A stretch of DNA of 64,000 nt from Dryomyza anilis (lineage: Eukaryota; Arthropoda; Insecta; Diptera; Dryomyzidae). The stretch lies in contig OX638132.1 in the NCBI GenBank assembly GCA_951804985.1, positions 25,582,617-25,646,616 of the forward strand, read 5' to 3'. Below, piece by piece: positions 45,827-58,139 of the stretch. The notes beneath the pieces were generated by a model. The model saw only the letters and a program-made list of their open reading frames with translations, was not told where the DNA came from and ran no database searches. Numbering within the stretch: position 1 is the stretch's first letter; each line of letters starts with the position of its first letter. The position numbers were made by a program, and so were the translations under genes.

Positions 45827-46328
45827 ATAACAATGTTTCATGTACTTTAAGTAATCTAATTAACTAACATAAAAGACATACATAGACAAAATACCATTTT
45901 CGACTTTTCTCGTAACTTTAATGAATATTTCTGTATCATAAAAATAACGATGTAAATTAAAATAATGGTAAAATTTTAATGTTTTTATAAGGCTGTCAAA
46001 TCCGTAACCCAAAAGATACATTTGTTATCAGGTAAAATTAAAACTAATTTTTAAAAAGTTGAATTTGCAGTTTCTAAAACAGAATTTTCACAGCATTTTC
46101 CAAAAATATTTACTTCAGTTTTCTAGTAATTATAGGACTCTTCTTATAGCTCATTGAAATTGGTCACGTCCCCAACAATAAGTACCAAAAGTGTAGAAAA
46201 ATAGTATAAAAAATTGTAAAAAATTACAAAAAAAAAACATAGGACATTTTATTAATAATGATTATAAATAATGTCAGATATTAAATAACTTCTAGAAAAA
46301 AAATCGTAGTCAAAATTTACATTCAGTG
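45827..46328. other. AT-rich spacer
   Basis: No feature recognised. Confidence 0.35.
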
Positions 46329-46690
46329 CTGAATTTTTCTGTGATTTATTATGAAATAACTAAACATTTCTGGGAAAAAGCGTACATATACATAAATAAA
46401 GTACTCATAATCTCAGCTATTTTTTTAAATAATTCAAAAAAATAATTTGTATGCAAAATTTTTTTACAGATGTTTTTCGTCATGTCCGGAAAGTCTCGTT
46501 CTGAATTTTCCTGTGATTTATTATGAAAAAATTATGAACTTTTCGGAAAAGTCTAAATCTTAAAATAAAGCACATTTTCTCAAGTATTTTTATAAATTAT
46601 TCCAAAAAATATAATTATTATGCTGAGTTTTTGGAATTTCCATATGAACCTCACTGGTACTTCAGTTTTCAGTCACGTCCGGATCACGCC
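46329..46690. repeat. Diverged 172-bp tandem duplication
   Basis: Units begin CTGAATTTTTCTGTGATTTA (46329) and CTGAATTTTCCTGTGATTTA (46501) and each ends near CATGTCCGGA/CACGTCCGGA. Confidence 0.7.
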
Positions 46691-46763
46691 CTATATAATT
46701 GATATCTTTTGACTTAGCGTTCAGAAACCTTTACGACTTTTAGCACTATTCATACTACTTGTA

Positions 46764-46980
46764 CATTCAGAAAAAATATACCATAAAATTAATAGTTTTT
46801 ACTATTAAAATTAGTCAATAGGATTTTTGTCCGTTAAACTATTAACTCCTATTAAATACTACAAAATACTAGAAAATTTATTTGAGTTTATATGAAAATA
46901 TTTATTATTTGTATACTATTAAATTAATAACTGTCCCATTGACAAATTTTAATGTGATTTTATGAATTTTATTCTGAGTG
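46764..46980. mobile_element. 217-bp MITE with CATTCAGAAAAA/CACTCAGAATAA ends
   Basis: TA on both sides (46762-46763 and 46981-46982). Terminal repeats and a second, truncated copy at 24207-24396 in inverse orientation support a defined element. Non-coding. Confidence 0.8.
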
Positions 46981-46982
46981 TA

Positions 46983-47869
46983 CCAAAAAGTAAGTAAATT
47001 AATTAATTTTTCTTCGAGAATAGGTTAAAATATAGTTATACTATATAGTTTATTCTGTAACATAAAACTTTCAAAACTTATAAAAAGCACGAACTTATCT
47101 ATGACATATTTATTAAAATTTGTGTTTATAAATTTCCGAGTGAAAAATGCCCCCATAAGAGAACCGAATCAATTTTTTATTTCATTTTTTAATTTTTAGC
47201 CAACTGCGATCTTCGATTGCGATCTACTTCACGTACACTTGGCAGAGCCATAAACACCCTCGTTCACACGCACACAAACACACTGCACAATATTTTTCTT
47301 TTCTTTTTTTCCAATAATGTGGCAACTCCTGCGGTGGTGCGCCTGCGCCTTATCCTGCGCAATCGATCTCATGATTTTCGCGATTTTTTAATTAGCGCAA
47401 CAAAGACTTAACTTAACTTTACTTGGCTCTGGCTTTGGCTTCGGTTTAAGCGCAGGTTTATTTTACAGCCGCGCCTGCTTCTGCGCCTGATGGTCACTGC
47501 GTTATCTGGCAGCAGGAGGCGCCAATGTGCGAGATGCTGGCGATAATGGCAACGTTTGTTTTTGCTGCTGTTGCTCCTGCTCCTGCCCAGATTATGGGCC
47601 TGCGATCTGGCAAGATCAATGTCGATCGACAGCATATAAACAAACAGCAGCAGTCGCAGCAGTGTCGATTGGCATCGCCGGGCAATTTTAATGAGCGTAG
47701 CTGATGCAGAAGCAGTTGTGGTTGTTGTCATTTTTGATGTTGTCGTTGGTGCAGTTGCTGTGCAATATGTGTCTATCGTCGATCAAAGAGCTATGAAAAA
47801 CTTTACAAAGTAAACTTTAAAAAATAAATGTTAAACAGTTTTTTTTATGAAAATTTGAAAATAAAATTT
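46983..47869. other. AT-rich spacer then triplet-rich island (about 47200-47780)
   Basis: The island has GGCTCTGGCTTTGGCTTCGG, GGCAGCAGGAGGCGCC and GTTGTTGTCATTTTTGATG words. Frames overlap on the minus strand (47408-47731 and 47494-47685) and are serine/arginine- or cysteine-rich without a domain, so none is called. Confidence 0.35.
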
Positions 47870-47962
47870 ATAACCAGTAAAGAAAGTTATGTGATATGGG
47901 AAACTATGAAGTGGGAAAATTTTAATAGTTGGTGTTATAAAATAGTAAGAATTATTGGGGGT
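47870..47962 (-). mobile_element. DINE-1-like fragment (subfamily A 3' end)
   Basis: TAACCAGTAAAGAAAGTTAT, GTGATATGGGAAACTATGAA and TTTAATAGTTGGTGTTATAA match the 59133 copy; the rest is missing. Confidence 0.55.
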
Positions 47963-48281
47963 TCCGGACGGGACATTCGTACGCTTAAAATTTTAATATC
48001 TCGAAGAAAAATTAATACAAACTAATTTTATACAAACTAAAATATTTCGAAATAATGATTCTAAATTGCCTTGCGTTTACCTTGTCTTGGGTAGTAATTA
48101 AATTATATTTGGGGAGACAATAATATAGCCCCATACAAAATGTTGGCAGGGTCGAGGCAGTTTAGAAACATTTTTTACGTATTTCAAACAGACAACACGC
48201 AGGCAATTTGTTTTTGATTCCAAAATATACCGTGCATCTGTCAATCAAATACCCCATAATGTTATAACCAAAAATTTTTCA

Positions 48282-48485
48282 TTTATCTGTGTGTTTGCTG
48301 GAAATATGCCGAAAATATTCCAGAAAAATTCCAGAAATTTTGACTCGGCAAATTTTGACAGAAGTTTGTCTGCCCTGAATCTTAAAATTCCACAAAATTT
48401 TACAACCAGCTATACACTTCCCAAAATATTCCATATATCTGTGTGTGTGCCAGAAATATGCCCAAAATATTCCTAAAAAAATGCC
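48282..48485. repeat. Two-copy repeat of ATCTGTGTGT..GAAATATGCC
   Basis: TATCTGTGTGTTTGCTGGAA then ATATGCCGAAAATATTCC (48283) and TATCTGTGTGTGTGCCAGAA then ATATGCCCAAAATATTCC (48435) are direct repeats about 150 bp apart. A related word lies at about 60893. Confidence 0.7.
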
Positions 48486-49339
48486 AACTATATTGTCTCG
48501 GGTTTTTTATAAAATGAATTCAGAATAAAGCTTACATAAAGTATAAAGTACATAAGCATAAAGTATAAATATAATATAGAATTCATTTCCAAATGTATGT
48601 TGCCTCTTTTAAGGCAATTTTACCTTGCAAAAACTTACAGCCTCCACCCGATCCGGCACCAACAGCTGACCTTGAAACTGTCACTTTCGAATGAGGCCAA
48701 AAGCTCATATATTACAACAAGTAGAAATAAGTAAAAATTTAACAACATGTAAAAATCGCACAATACCTTAAAACAAACGAAATTTCGATCGAGAGTCGAG
48801 ATCAAAGAAGTCAACGCCATAAATCAGTTGCAAGCCAACCAACCAACCAGCCAGCCAACCAACAGAAATGCGCGCGCCTGCGCTTAGAACAACGCACCAC
48901 ATGCGGCAAAAGTTGCTGCTGCTGCACATGGCATCGAGCGGTGCAACATTGTGCGGTGCCGCACGTTGCAGTGCTGCTCGTAATTCTAAGATTTATGATC
49001 GCCGCTCTTATGATTATGGTAATTAGGTCATCATTTGAGCCAAAAGATTGTGTTTTCTGTGTGCGGAGCGCTTAAATATCGCAAACGCTGTGGTAGCAGC
49101 GGTGGAGGCGGCACAGGCGGTGTTGGTGGTTTTCTTGGTGTTATTGTGCTGCGCGCCATGCGAGTCAGCGCGGCGTCATGTGAACGTTAGAAACAACTCA
49201 TTCATAAATCATAAATTTGTCTCTGGCGCAAATGAGAGAGGGCTGCCATATTTTCAACTAAATTTTGAATGCATTCGAACTTTGGCTGCTGAGCCAAATG
49301 AGTTGCTCAACAAGTGCAGGCGCATGTTGTACAATTTTT
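48486..49339. other. Spacer with GC-richer island (about 48780-49330)
   Basis: (CCAA)n-like sequence at 48832-48865, then GCGCGCGCCTGCGC and GGTGGAGGCGGCACAGG words. A 100-codon plus-strand frame (49048-49350) uses a non-ATG start and is unrecognised. Confidence 0.35.
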
Positions 49340-50214
49340 ATTTAATTTAATTTAGTTGCTAGACATAAACTTAGGCATGTGACTACTTGCAATGCACAGT
49401 GGGACAATGCATAGACTGAAAAATGAATGCAGTAAATTACAATACATTTATGTCTCTGTTTTGAAGAAACGTAGTTCTACTACATTTTGTTATTTTTTGT
49501 ATTTATTTTAATTATTTGAAGTTTCTATAGATACACGGGGAACGTACTACGACCTAAATGTAGTTGTACTACATATTGTTGGTTTTTAAATAGAGTTGTA
49601 TTTATTTTGCCTAATTTTGCTACACCATGTATTAGAAATACGTTTTCTACATATTGCAGAAACTGTTTTTTTTTTATGTTTCGCATGTATTTTAATTATT
49701 TGAATTTTCTAAAGACATACGACGAACGTAAGTACAAACTAAATGTAGTTCTACCACATATTGTTAGTTTTTAAATGCATTTGCATTTATTTGGCTTAAT
49801 TTTACTACACCATGTATTAGAAAATTGTATTCTGCATATTGCAGAAACTGTATTTTGTTTTTATCTTTTGCATTTATTTTAATTATTTGAAGTTTCTATA
49901 AATACACGACGAACGTACTACGTATACACGTTCATCGTGCAGGTATAAACGAAACTTATGTCTGCATCTACAAATTCGTTTGCTACATAATGCAGTATCT
50001 GTGTTGTTTTCATATTGCAGTTTTGATTCATTGAATTTTAAGCGTATTATTGTAATATTTTTTCATCCTATACATAAAATAAATTTTCAATATTTCAAAA
50101 ATTTACAAAAATTTACGGCATTCGTTTTTTTATGTATGCATTGCTCCACTGTGCATTGCATGTAGTCACATGCCTTAGTTTATGCCTAGCAATTAAATTA
50201 AATTTTTTATTTAT
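49340..50214. mobile_element. MITE with about 65-70-bp terminal inverted repeats
   Basis: The left repeat (TTTAGTTGCTAGACATAAAC, TTAGGCATGTGACTACTTGC, AATGCACAGTGGGACAATGC) and the reverse complement of the right repeat agree with only a few mismatches. The interior has two to three direct copies of a roughly 180-bp unit (CTAAATGTAGTTSTACYACA, CACCATGTATTAGAAA, ATATTGCAGAAACTGT). No coding. Confidence 0.8.
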
Positions 50215-50462
50215 AATTCTTATAAGTTTTTGGAGTACGTATTAATATTTAATTAAATATAGTGTGATGAACAAAATTCTACAAAATAATGTACATATTA
50301 TCACTATCATGCCAAAGGGGGCGAATATGTAGTTTTTGACATTTGCGTTTTTTTACTTTTTTGAGTGTAGCTTTTCCTCAAGTATACTATACCAAAATCG
50401 TATGTGGTTTTGTTGGATATTTCTAGCCACAAAAGCCAAAACCAAAAGGGCGAATCTGTTCC
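50215..50462. repeat. Spacer with two CCAAA.GGGCGAAT words
   Basis: CATGCCAAAGGGGGCGAATA (about 50309) and CCAAAAGGGCGAATCTG (about 50442) are the reverse complement of words at 61244-61262 and 61993-62012. They are probably fragments of the foldback family at 61 kb. Confidence 0.5.
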
Positions 50463-51168
50463 TTTTTATACCCTACACTAAGAGTGAAAGGGTATATTCA
50501 GTTTGGTACGCCGTTTGTAACACCCAGAAGGAAGCATCTCCGGTATGGTAAAGTATATATATTCTTGATCAGCATGACCTCCTGAGTCGATTTAGCGATG
50601 TCCGTCTGTCTGTCTGTCTATTGAAATCCCTACTACTTTTAAAATTGAAGAGCTAGATAAATGAAACTTATAACTTTGATTACTAATATACCTACGCTGT
50701 ATGTGCGAAAAAATTGGCGAGATCGGTTCATTGTGACCTATGATCCGACCACTTATGTTCAAATACCTCATATAAAATGTACATATAAAGATCAATTTTT
50801 ATGTATACGTGCTTAGGTAAACTTTTTTGGTCAAATATATATTGACATCATGCTCAAGTACGTGATAATAATGTTTTCCGGCGAAAAGACTTGTGGTTCA
50901 CAAAAAAAAAAATCGAAATTCGGTACACCTACCCATTTGTAAATATGGGTATCAAATGAATGGAAATTCTTCAGCGATTGAATGTTTGTAGTTATTTTCA
51001 GGATTCGTATACCCTGGTGACCTATATATCACTTTGAATGGTAACCACACATATGTGTAGGGTATTTATAGTCGGCTTAGACCGACTATAATTTTGATAA
51101 TCCTAACTATCATAATTACACCTACTTTAAAATTTCCCATGTGATCTAACCTTCCCAACTGGTTTTTT
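50463..51168 (+). mobile_element. DINE-1-like Helentron-derived element, subfamily A
   Basis: Full length in INE-1 orientation: TTTTTATACCCTACACTAAG, GAGTGAAAGGGTATATTCAG, AAAGTATATATATTCTTGAT, GTCGATTTAGCGATGTCCGT, interior as other A copies, AGTCGGCTTAGACCGACT hairpin, end CCTTCCCAACTGGTTTTT. Confidence 0.85.
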
Positions 51169-52524
51169 GTTTTCTTTAATTTTTTGGTTTCTCACTGATT
51201 TATTTAATAAATGTTGTTTAGTCAAAGTGAGAGTCCGAAAAGGTTAATATTTATCTTTAGAATCTGAATTTTTTTTAAAGTGTAAATTTTTTTTATGAAA
51301 TATTTCCCATCGGAAATTTTTAAAAACCAAAAACTACTAATTAGTTATGTGAAACTCTATTTAATTTTAAAAATATTAAAATGTTTAACAAATTAAAATA
51401 GACACATCCAAAATTAAAAAAGATCAACAATTTTGTACGAATTCGTTCAACCTGTCAGTTAAAGCTGTCAGAGCATGCCAACTCTTTCTATACTTATGCC
51501 ATCTCTTTCTTCTCCCCGAAAAAAAGGGTCACTACGATAGCCATCACATCTTCAGGTATGGCTCTTAAATTGTAGTAAAAATACGCTCTATACACTCAAT
51601 GCTTAATTAAGATTGTAAGTCTGAGAATCTGTTAATCGTAGATGAATCTAATAAAAATGCAAAATCATTGCAAACATTTAATAGAAAACAAAGATATACT
51701 ATTTTTCACAGCTATATAATATAACAAAAAATGTAAAAGAAGCCTTTACAAATAAAATATTAAGACGAACAAAAATCAAAAAAATAGTTACAGCTTGTTA
51801 AATTACAAACGATTGCCCCCCACCGCGTGTGCTGAATCAGCAAAAATTATATTTTATTTCGATTTTTAATATGATTATTTTTTTTATTATTCTTCTTTTT
51901 TGTTTTTTGTTCACCAGAAACTTATAGAGCAACGTTTAATTTATTGTTTAGCGATTTTATGCCAGTTGGCTGGGGCCACGCTTTAAGCCGCGTTTATAGA
52001 GTTGTTTCAAATGCTGCGACGACGTGCAACATTTAGCTACGCTTTATTAGCTCAACCGATTTTGATTGATTGCATTGGTTTTATTTTGTTTTGTTGTGGT
52101 CTTTGGTTAGTGGCTGCTTGTAGAAGGCAATAGTGCGGAGGTGAATAAGGGCGGTCACCTCAAGCAACAGGGTTTTGTGGGTTTTAAAATTAAACGAAAT
52201 TTGAGTATAATAGTATTATTAGTTGATGCTAGTTTATTTTTTATAATTTACAGTAGACAATTTTTTTAAATGAAATTATACTTTTAATTTTGAGATTATA
52301 ACATATATTCTAAAATATATTTTTTTAGTATTATTAAAATTTGTATTGATTCTAGTATTTAGGTATTATTGAGTTTAAAAAAATCGATCTTTGTTACCAA
52401 CACGACGATCACAATTACATTCAGAGGTACAAATAGGCGCTTATCCTAGTAGTTACCCGATTCGAGATGGAGTAACGATCGGGTTTTCATATATCATTTA
52501 TCTATCTACACAGAAAAAAATCAT
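51169..52524. other. AT-rich spacer with a modest island (about 51800-52160)
   Basis: 51430-51560 and 51820-52160 are less AT-rich. No ORF or element recognised. CTACACAGAAAAAAA at 52506 resembles the TA|CAC..AGAAAA terminus but is followed directly by a DINE copy. Confidence 0.35.
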
Positions 52525-53256
52525 AAAAAACCAGTTGGGAAGGTTAGATCACATGGGAAATTTTAAAGTAGGTGTAATTATGATAGTTCGGATTATCAAA
52601 ATTAAAGTCGGTCTAAGCCGACTATAAATACCCTACACGTATGTGTGGTTACCATTCAAAGTGATATATAGGTCACCAGGGTATACGAATCCTGAAAATA
52701 ACTACAAACATTCAATCGCTGAAGAATTTCCATTCATTTGATACCCATATTTACATATGGGTAGGTGTACCGAATATCGATTTCTTTTTTGGTGAACCAC
52801 AAGTCTTTTCGCCGGAAAACATTATTATCATGTATTTGAGCATGATGTCAATACATATTTGACCAAAAAAGTTTACCTAAGCACGTATACAGTAAAATTG
52901 ATCTGTATATGTAAATTTTATATGAGGTATTTGAACATAAGTGGTCGGATCATAGGTCACAATGGACCGATCTCTTCGCACATACAGCGTAGGTATATTA
53001 GTAATCTAAGTTATAAGTTTCATTTATCTAGCTCTTCAATTTAAAAAGTCTTAGGGATTTCAACAGACAGACAGACAGACGGACAGACAGACGGACAGAC
53101 AGACAGACGGACAGACGGACATCGCTAAATCGACTCAGGAGGTCATGCTGATCAAGAATATATATACTTTTCCATACCGGAGATGCTTCCTTCTGGGTGT
53201 TACAAACGGCGTACCAAACTGAATATACCCTTTCACTCTTAGTGTAGGGTATAAAA
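52525..53256 (-). mobile_element. DINE-1-like Helentron-derived element, subfamily A
   Basis: AAAAAACCAGTTGGGAAGGT at the left, GGTCTAAGCCGACTATAAAT, CCTACACGTATGTGTGG, (ACAG/ACGG)n at 53064-53120, and the TTAGTGTAGGGTATAAAAAT end. Nearly collinear with 39593-40327. Confidence 0.85.
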
Positions 53257-53746
53257 ATGAACAATCGCATTTGTTGGCAACAGCTGTGGCCGCAACGCGC
53301 CGGTGGTGTGTGTATTCGATTACTTTGGTATATGTATTAGCTAAATGTCGCCAACATTGGTGTGAGTATTCGCTTACAGCCGATACGATTTTAATTGTTT
53401 TTATTAAATATTTAATCACATTAATTAATAAATTAATTGAACAAATATTAACACAGACTATGAAGAAAAATATTTTTTTTTATTTATTATATTACATTTG
53501 TTATTATATTTGTATTTTTTTATTTTTTATTTTAATTTTAATCCTTAATTTTGAATTAAGATTAATTATTATTTTATTTGTTTTTATATATATTTTTTTA
53601 ATCACAAATTGCAGTCATAAAAGAGACCAATTTTTGTGTGTTTTATGAGCCCTCTCTAAAATATTAATGTTTTAAGAATATTTTAAAACATAAAAAATAC
53701 GCGGATTTTTGCGGTCATTAAAACGCAGTTTCTTTAGCGTTTTAAG

Positions 53747-54250
53747 CTCTTTTAAGTGCTCAAAAATGAGTGTTTTAGGATTAATAAAAGTGTCAGAAAT
53801 ATAATTGTTTTGGGCTCATAAAATGGTGCCCTCTACCCAGGGGTTGGAAACCTTTTTGGGCTCTTTTTAGAGCTGAAATATGAGTGTTTTAGAAGTAATA
53901 AAAGTGTCAGAAATATGAAGATTTTTGGGCTCATAAAATGGTGCCCTCAACCCAGGGGTTGAGAGTCTTTATGGGCTCTTTTAAGTGCTCAAAAATGAGT
54001 GTTTTAGGAGTAATAAAAGTGTCAGAAATATGAGGATTTGTGGGTTCATAAAATGTATTACAGGGGTTGAGAGTCTTTATGGGCTCTTTTAAGTGCTCAA
54101 AAATGAGTGTTTTAGGTGTAATAAAAGAGTCAGAAATATGAGGGTTTTTGGGCTCATAAAATGGAGCCCTCTACCCAGGAGCCGGGAGCCTTTTTGGACT
54201 CTTTTAAGTGCTCATATATGAGGGTAACACTCAGAAATATGATACATTTA
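53747..54250. repeat. Satellite-like array, about 115-bp unit
   Basis: Units start with CTCTTTTAAGTGCTCAAAAA at 53747, 53861, 53976, 54084 and 54199 (lengths 114, 115, 108, 115, then partial). Each contains GAGTGTTTTAG, AATAAAAGTGTCAGAAATAT, GGGCTCATAAAATGG and CCCAGGGGTTG. The third lacks part of the GCCCTC segment. The preceding 53257-53746 is AT-rich sequence without a recognised feature. Confidence 0.9.
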
Positions 54251-54782
54251 GGAGTCTTTAAAGACTCAAAATGTTTGCTGGGTTGTATCGTTTATGTCGA
54301 TGTCGTACGACCAAAACTCATCTCTGCATGTTGGTTAGATAAAATCAAATATTTTTGATTCCAAGCCATACAACCATCAAACAGGCTTAAAATTTTTTGA
54401 TTATTTGGATTTTTCTTTTAAATTGAACTTTATGTTATATGTCATATAAATTTCTTTAAAGTAATTTTTCAATAAATATTCATTTATTTAATTGACATTT
54501 AAAACACAAAAAAACTATGTTGTATAGTATGTTGGGGTAACAGTTTGATAAGTTAATGGGCGAACGAAATCTACACCGCATTACAAATCGTACTACAATG
54601 TTCTATAGTGTATTTGAACCATAAGAAAGAAGAATATCATGATATATGCACGATGTAACGAAAAACCAACTCATAGCAAACACTAACACATAAGGGTTCT
54701 GATTAAATAATTAGTATATCCAATTAACAATTTAATAGCATTAACTATTTTTACGTTCAGTATTTTTTCTGTGTATATTTTC
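54251..54782. other. AT-rich spacer
   Basis: No gene. TATTTTTTCTGTGTATATTT near 54763 resembles the CAC..AGAAAA terminus without a partner. Confidence 0.3.
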
Positions 54783-55310
54783 TGTGTCCTGTCGATCGGT
54801 CTGTTCGTCTGTTTGTTCCCGCATAACGTTAACGTTGAATGGATTTGACTGAAATTTTGCACCAGGATACTATGGAGTCCGGAGGGTGACATAGGCTATA
54901 TATAGGTGGGATTTATTTTATATCGATGTAACGCGGCACTTACAGAGCTACGAACACGAAACAACATTCTCAAGTACAGAAAAAAAATATTACAAAAGCT
55001 CTGCTTTTTGACACTAAGTCAAAAACTCAAAAACAATTTATAAACAAGCAATAATCAAGAGCAAAAACACAAAGAAAAACAAAAAACTAAAATGAAAGAC
55101 AATCACAAAATAAAGGGGAAAAGTACAAAAATAAATCAAAAATAAAAAACAAAAGCAAAAATGAAATAACAAAAACATAAAAGTAAAAGGAAAAATGAAA
55201 AAAGAAAAATAAAATCAGAAATAAAAACAAAAACGAAAAAACAAAATTAAAATCAAAAGAATAGTAAAAACAAAATTGGGAACTAGACAAAATGAATACA
55301 ATCTAAAACA
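54783..55310 (+). mobile_element. Helitron copy 4, 5' part only
   Basis: CGATCGGTCTGTTCGTCTGT, TTGTTCCCGCATAACGT, GCACCAGGATACTATGGAGT and ACATAGGCTATATATAGGTG match copies 1-3, followed by an A-rich AAAACAAAAA tract. No hairpin/CTAG end was found. Confidence 0.65.
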
Positions 55311-55478
55311 AAAGAAAAAAAATACAAAACATTACACTGCCCGACAAAATTCAAGTTTTGACATGGTGTAGTAAAAGTTAGAGCAAATTTTGGATACATT
55401 TGTAGCGCTGATTCCCAAAATGACACCAGTTTTATTAAATTGATTCTAGTTTTTGAGATATAGCCAATTTTTTAATTT

Positions 55479-56210
55479 CCCATTATTTTAATCTTCTTTT
55501 ATTTTTAAAATTAAAATAAAATAAAAGTATGAAATTATATTTCCGATATTAGACGCAGTAAAACTTGCGTCACATAATAAAAAGTTTGCCTTTATGCGCG
55601 AAAAAAATTGTTTGCGAGGTATAAGCAAAAGAAGTTCAAAATTTTTCAAAAAAAAATAAAAATGTTATAAATGAAAAACGTTACTACATAATGGACAAAA
55701 ATACTACCAATTTCTGTAGCGCCGTGTGTGCTTTTTAAACCCCCATTTAAGAAAATAAATTACGACTTTTAGTTAAAAAGTTATAATTACGCCAACCTTT
55801 TTTACTTGTTAAATTAAAATTTTTTGATTTTGTATATTTTGACGATTTTAATTATTCAAGTAAAAATATGTTGTCTTTCTTTAATATGGTATTTATAACT
55901 TTTTAACCAGAGTCTTAATTTAATTTCTTAAATGGAGTTTTATAGAGGATACTAGACGCCACTTAAAAGTTCATAAAAATAATTTTTAACATTTTTGTCC
56001 ACTATATAAAAACGTATTTTATTTGGAAAATTTTCAACTTTTTTAACAAAATTGAGTTTCTTTTGCTTATATAACGTAAACCATTTTTTTCATGCATTAA
56101 ATCAAATGTTTGTATTGTAGCACGATATTTTCTGTGTCTAATATCGAAAAGATAATTTTAATATTTTCTAATGCTGTAATTTTAAAAATAAAAGAAGATC
56201 AAAATAATGG
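55479..56210. mobile_element. Long imperfect palindrome, probable foldback element
   Basis: The left arm (55479-55793: CCATTATTTTAATCTTCTTT, CGATATTAGACGCAG, GCAAAAGAAGTTCAAAATTT, TAAAAAGTTATAA) and the right arm (55887-56210) are reverse complements with many small differences; the non-paired centre is about 90 bp. No coding. The element may extend left to TTACACTGCCCGACAAAA at about 55334, where no partner was found. Confidence 0.65.
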
Positions 56211-56314
56211 TAAAAGAATCAAAAAAATATTTTTTATTGCATTTAAATAAATGATAAAATTAAATGCATACAAAAATTAGTATACCTAGGTGCATCTATC
56301 TAAAAAAATAAAGA

Positions 56315-56625
56315 GTTTTATAAGCAAACATACTGATATTTGAATAACCCAACAACAATATGTTTCTTTGGAAATATATTTATATTCAGCTCGATTCAAA
56401 ACATGCGAAATTTTGAATATATTAATGTTCTGGTGTAAATATTATTTGTTTGGATGTAATAATATTTATGTTTCTGTATGAACATACACCATTTTGAGGG
56501 GAAACATTAAAATGTTTCCGTATATTCATATACACACATAATTGTATACAGAGCGCATTGCAATATGATTAAGTCTCCCGCTCTATAAAGTATTTATCAG
56601 ACAATTATAATTATGTTTACATAAT
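56315..56625 (+). mobile_element. Unclassified interspersed element, copy 2
   Basis: Collinear with 21958-22290, sharing TTGTTTGGATGTAATA, GAACATACACCATTTT and GGGGAAACATTAAAATG and a terminal TTATCAGACAATTATA word. Confidence 0.6.
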
Positions 56626-57930
56626 GCTCTAAAGAAGAGCCTGCATTTCTGATAAAGACATATAAAAAATAAAATATACTAGCGTAATTTAAAAAGAGAT
56701 ATGTAATACTAATTTGTCGGTTATAACAAAGGGAATATAGTCTGCAAATTTCATAGAATTGTACAAACTTTCTTTCCAATAATATCCATGATTATTACTC
56801 TTGCATAAAACAAAATAAACCATTCACAACTTGAAAGTTAATCAATAAAATTAGCCTCTTATCTAACAACATAATTTTATTTTCTATATAATTAATCAGC
56901 TATTTTAATGTCTTCAATTTAGAGATAAAAATGGCTTTAATGTTGCGACAATCAATGTCTGGTTGCTTTGTCAGCGTCACCACCCTGGGGCTACAGTTCT
57001 TCTAAGTTTGCTTCTTCTTCATGTTCGCCTCCTTTAACACAATTCCCATAACCAACCATGTAACTCTCTGGATGGACCAATTTATTTTGCCTTATTATGC
57101 CATTATTCAATTCCAGAGACAAATCACTCAATACGCCAGTGCAACAGCAACATCATGGACTGTGGCAATAGCAATAGCAACAGCAAAATTATCATCATGA
57201 TCGACTGCAGCCACATCAGCAACAGTGCGACGTCTGGCATAATGGGACGTTCGCGTACCGCTCTCAGACACAATGACATTTTCTAAATCAATCACACTGC
57301 GCCAGCGCACTATAAAAAGGAAACTTAATTGATTGACCCCCAAACTAGCAATAAAATCAAGCAACAATATCAGCAACAGCAACATAAAGGAAAACGCCTC
57401 GAGCAGCAGCAACAGCACCAGAAACCAAAACTGAAATCGAAACCAAATATAAGATTGGAGACTGCGACTATGACCAGGACCTGCACCAAGTCTAAGACAT
57501 TGCTGCTAGTGCAGTGAGACAACAGCAACAATTGCTTGGACTTTGGCGCAAGCAAACCCATAAAAGTCTGTTACAACAATAATGATAATAATAATAATAA
57601 TAACAACATAAGACTATTGCCAATAAAATGTCTGCCAATATAATAAAGTTGGCCATGGCGCAGTCCATCTATCTGGCTGACTGTCTATGCGAATGTCTAA
57701 GATTTTGTCATTCAATCAATGCGATCGCAAAATTAATAACTTTGCCGTCAGACAGTTAGACAGACAAGGTACAGACAAACAAAAATAGTGGTTGTTGCAA
57801 GTATTTAATATGTTTTATACAAATAAACATATTATAATTAAAATAAAAAATTTAATGTTTGTACGAAAAAATATATATGCCATGATTTATTATTGGTTCT
57901 ATTACAAATTTATATTCAAAAATTTTACAT
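56626..57930. other. AT-rich spacer with triplet-rich island (about 56940-57780)
   Basis: CAACAGCAACATCATGGACT, CAATAGCAATAGCAACAGC and GCAGCAGCAACAGCACCAG words; an (AAT)n run at about 57579-57600. Frames on both strands (57128-57561) are low complexity or overlap one another. Confidence 0.4.
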
Positions 57931-58139
57931 AAAAAAGAGTGGGGAAAGTTAAGTCACATTGGCGTCACTTAAAGTGGGTCGGACCCGACTATGGAATACC
58001 ACACACCTTGGTGGGGATGTTAATGTCGGATATATCTAAATTTTTAAGTACACTGAACACACTTAAAATATTATTCACATATCAGAAACTTACGTCCCAT
58101 AACACTACTCAACAAAATGAAAAAAATATTGCCATGGAC
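57931..58139 (-). mobile_element. Degenerate DINE-1-like fragment (subfamily B)
   Basis: AAAAAAGAGTGGGGAAAGTT, AGTCACATTGG, GGGTCGGACCCGACTATGGA and ATACCACACACCTTGGTGGG match the 43726 copy; then homology fades. Confidence 0.6.

Noticed and set aside
54161..54358. 65-codon frame beginning MEPSTQEPGAF
   Set aside because: Begins inside the 115-bp tandem array and runs into unrelated sequence; a chance frame.
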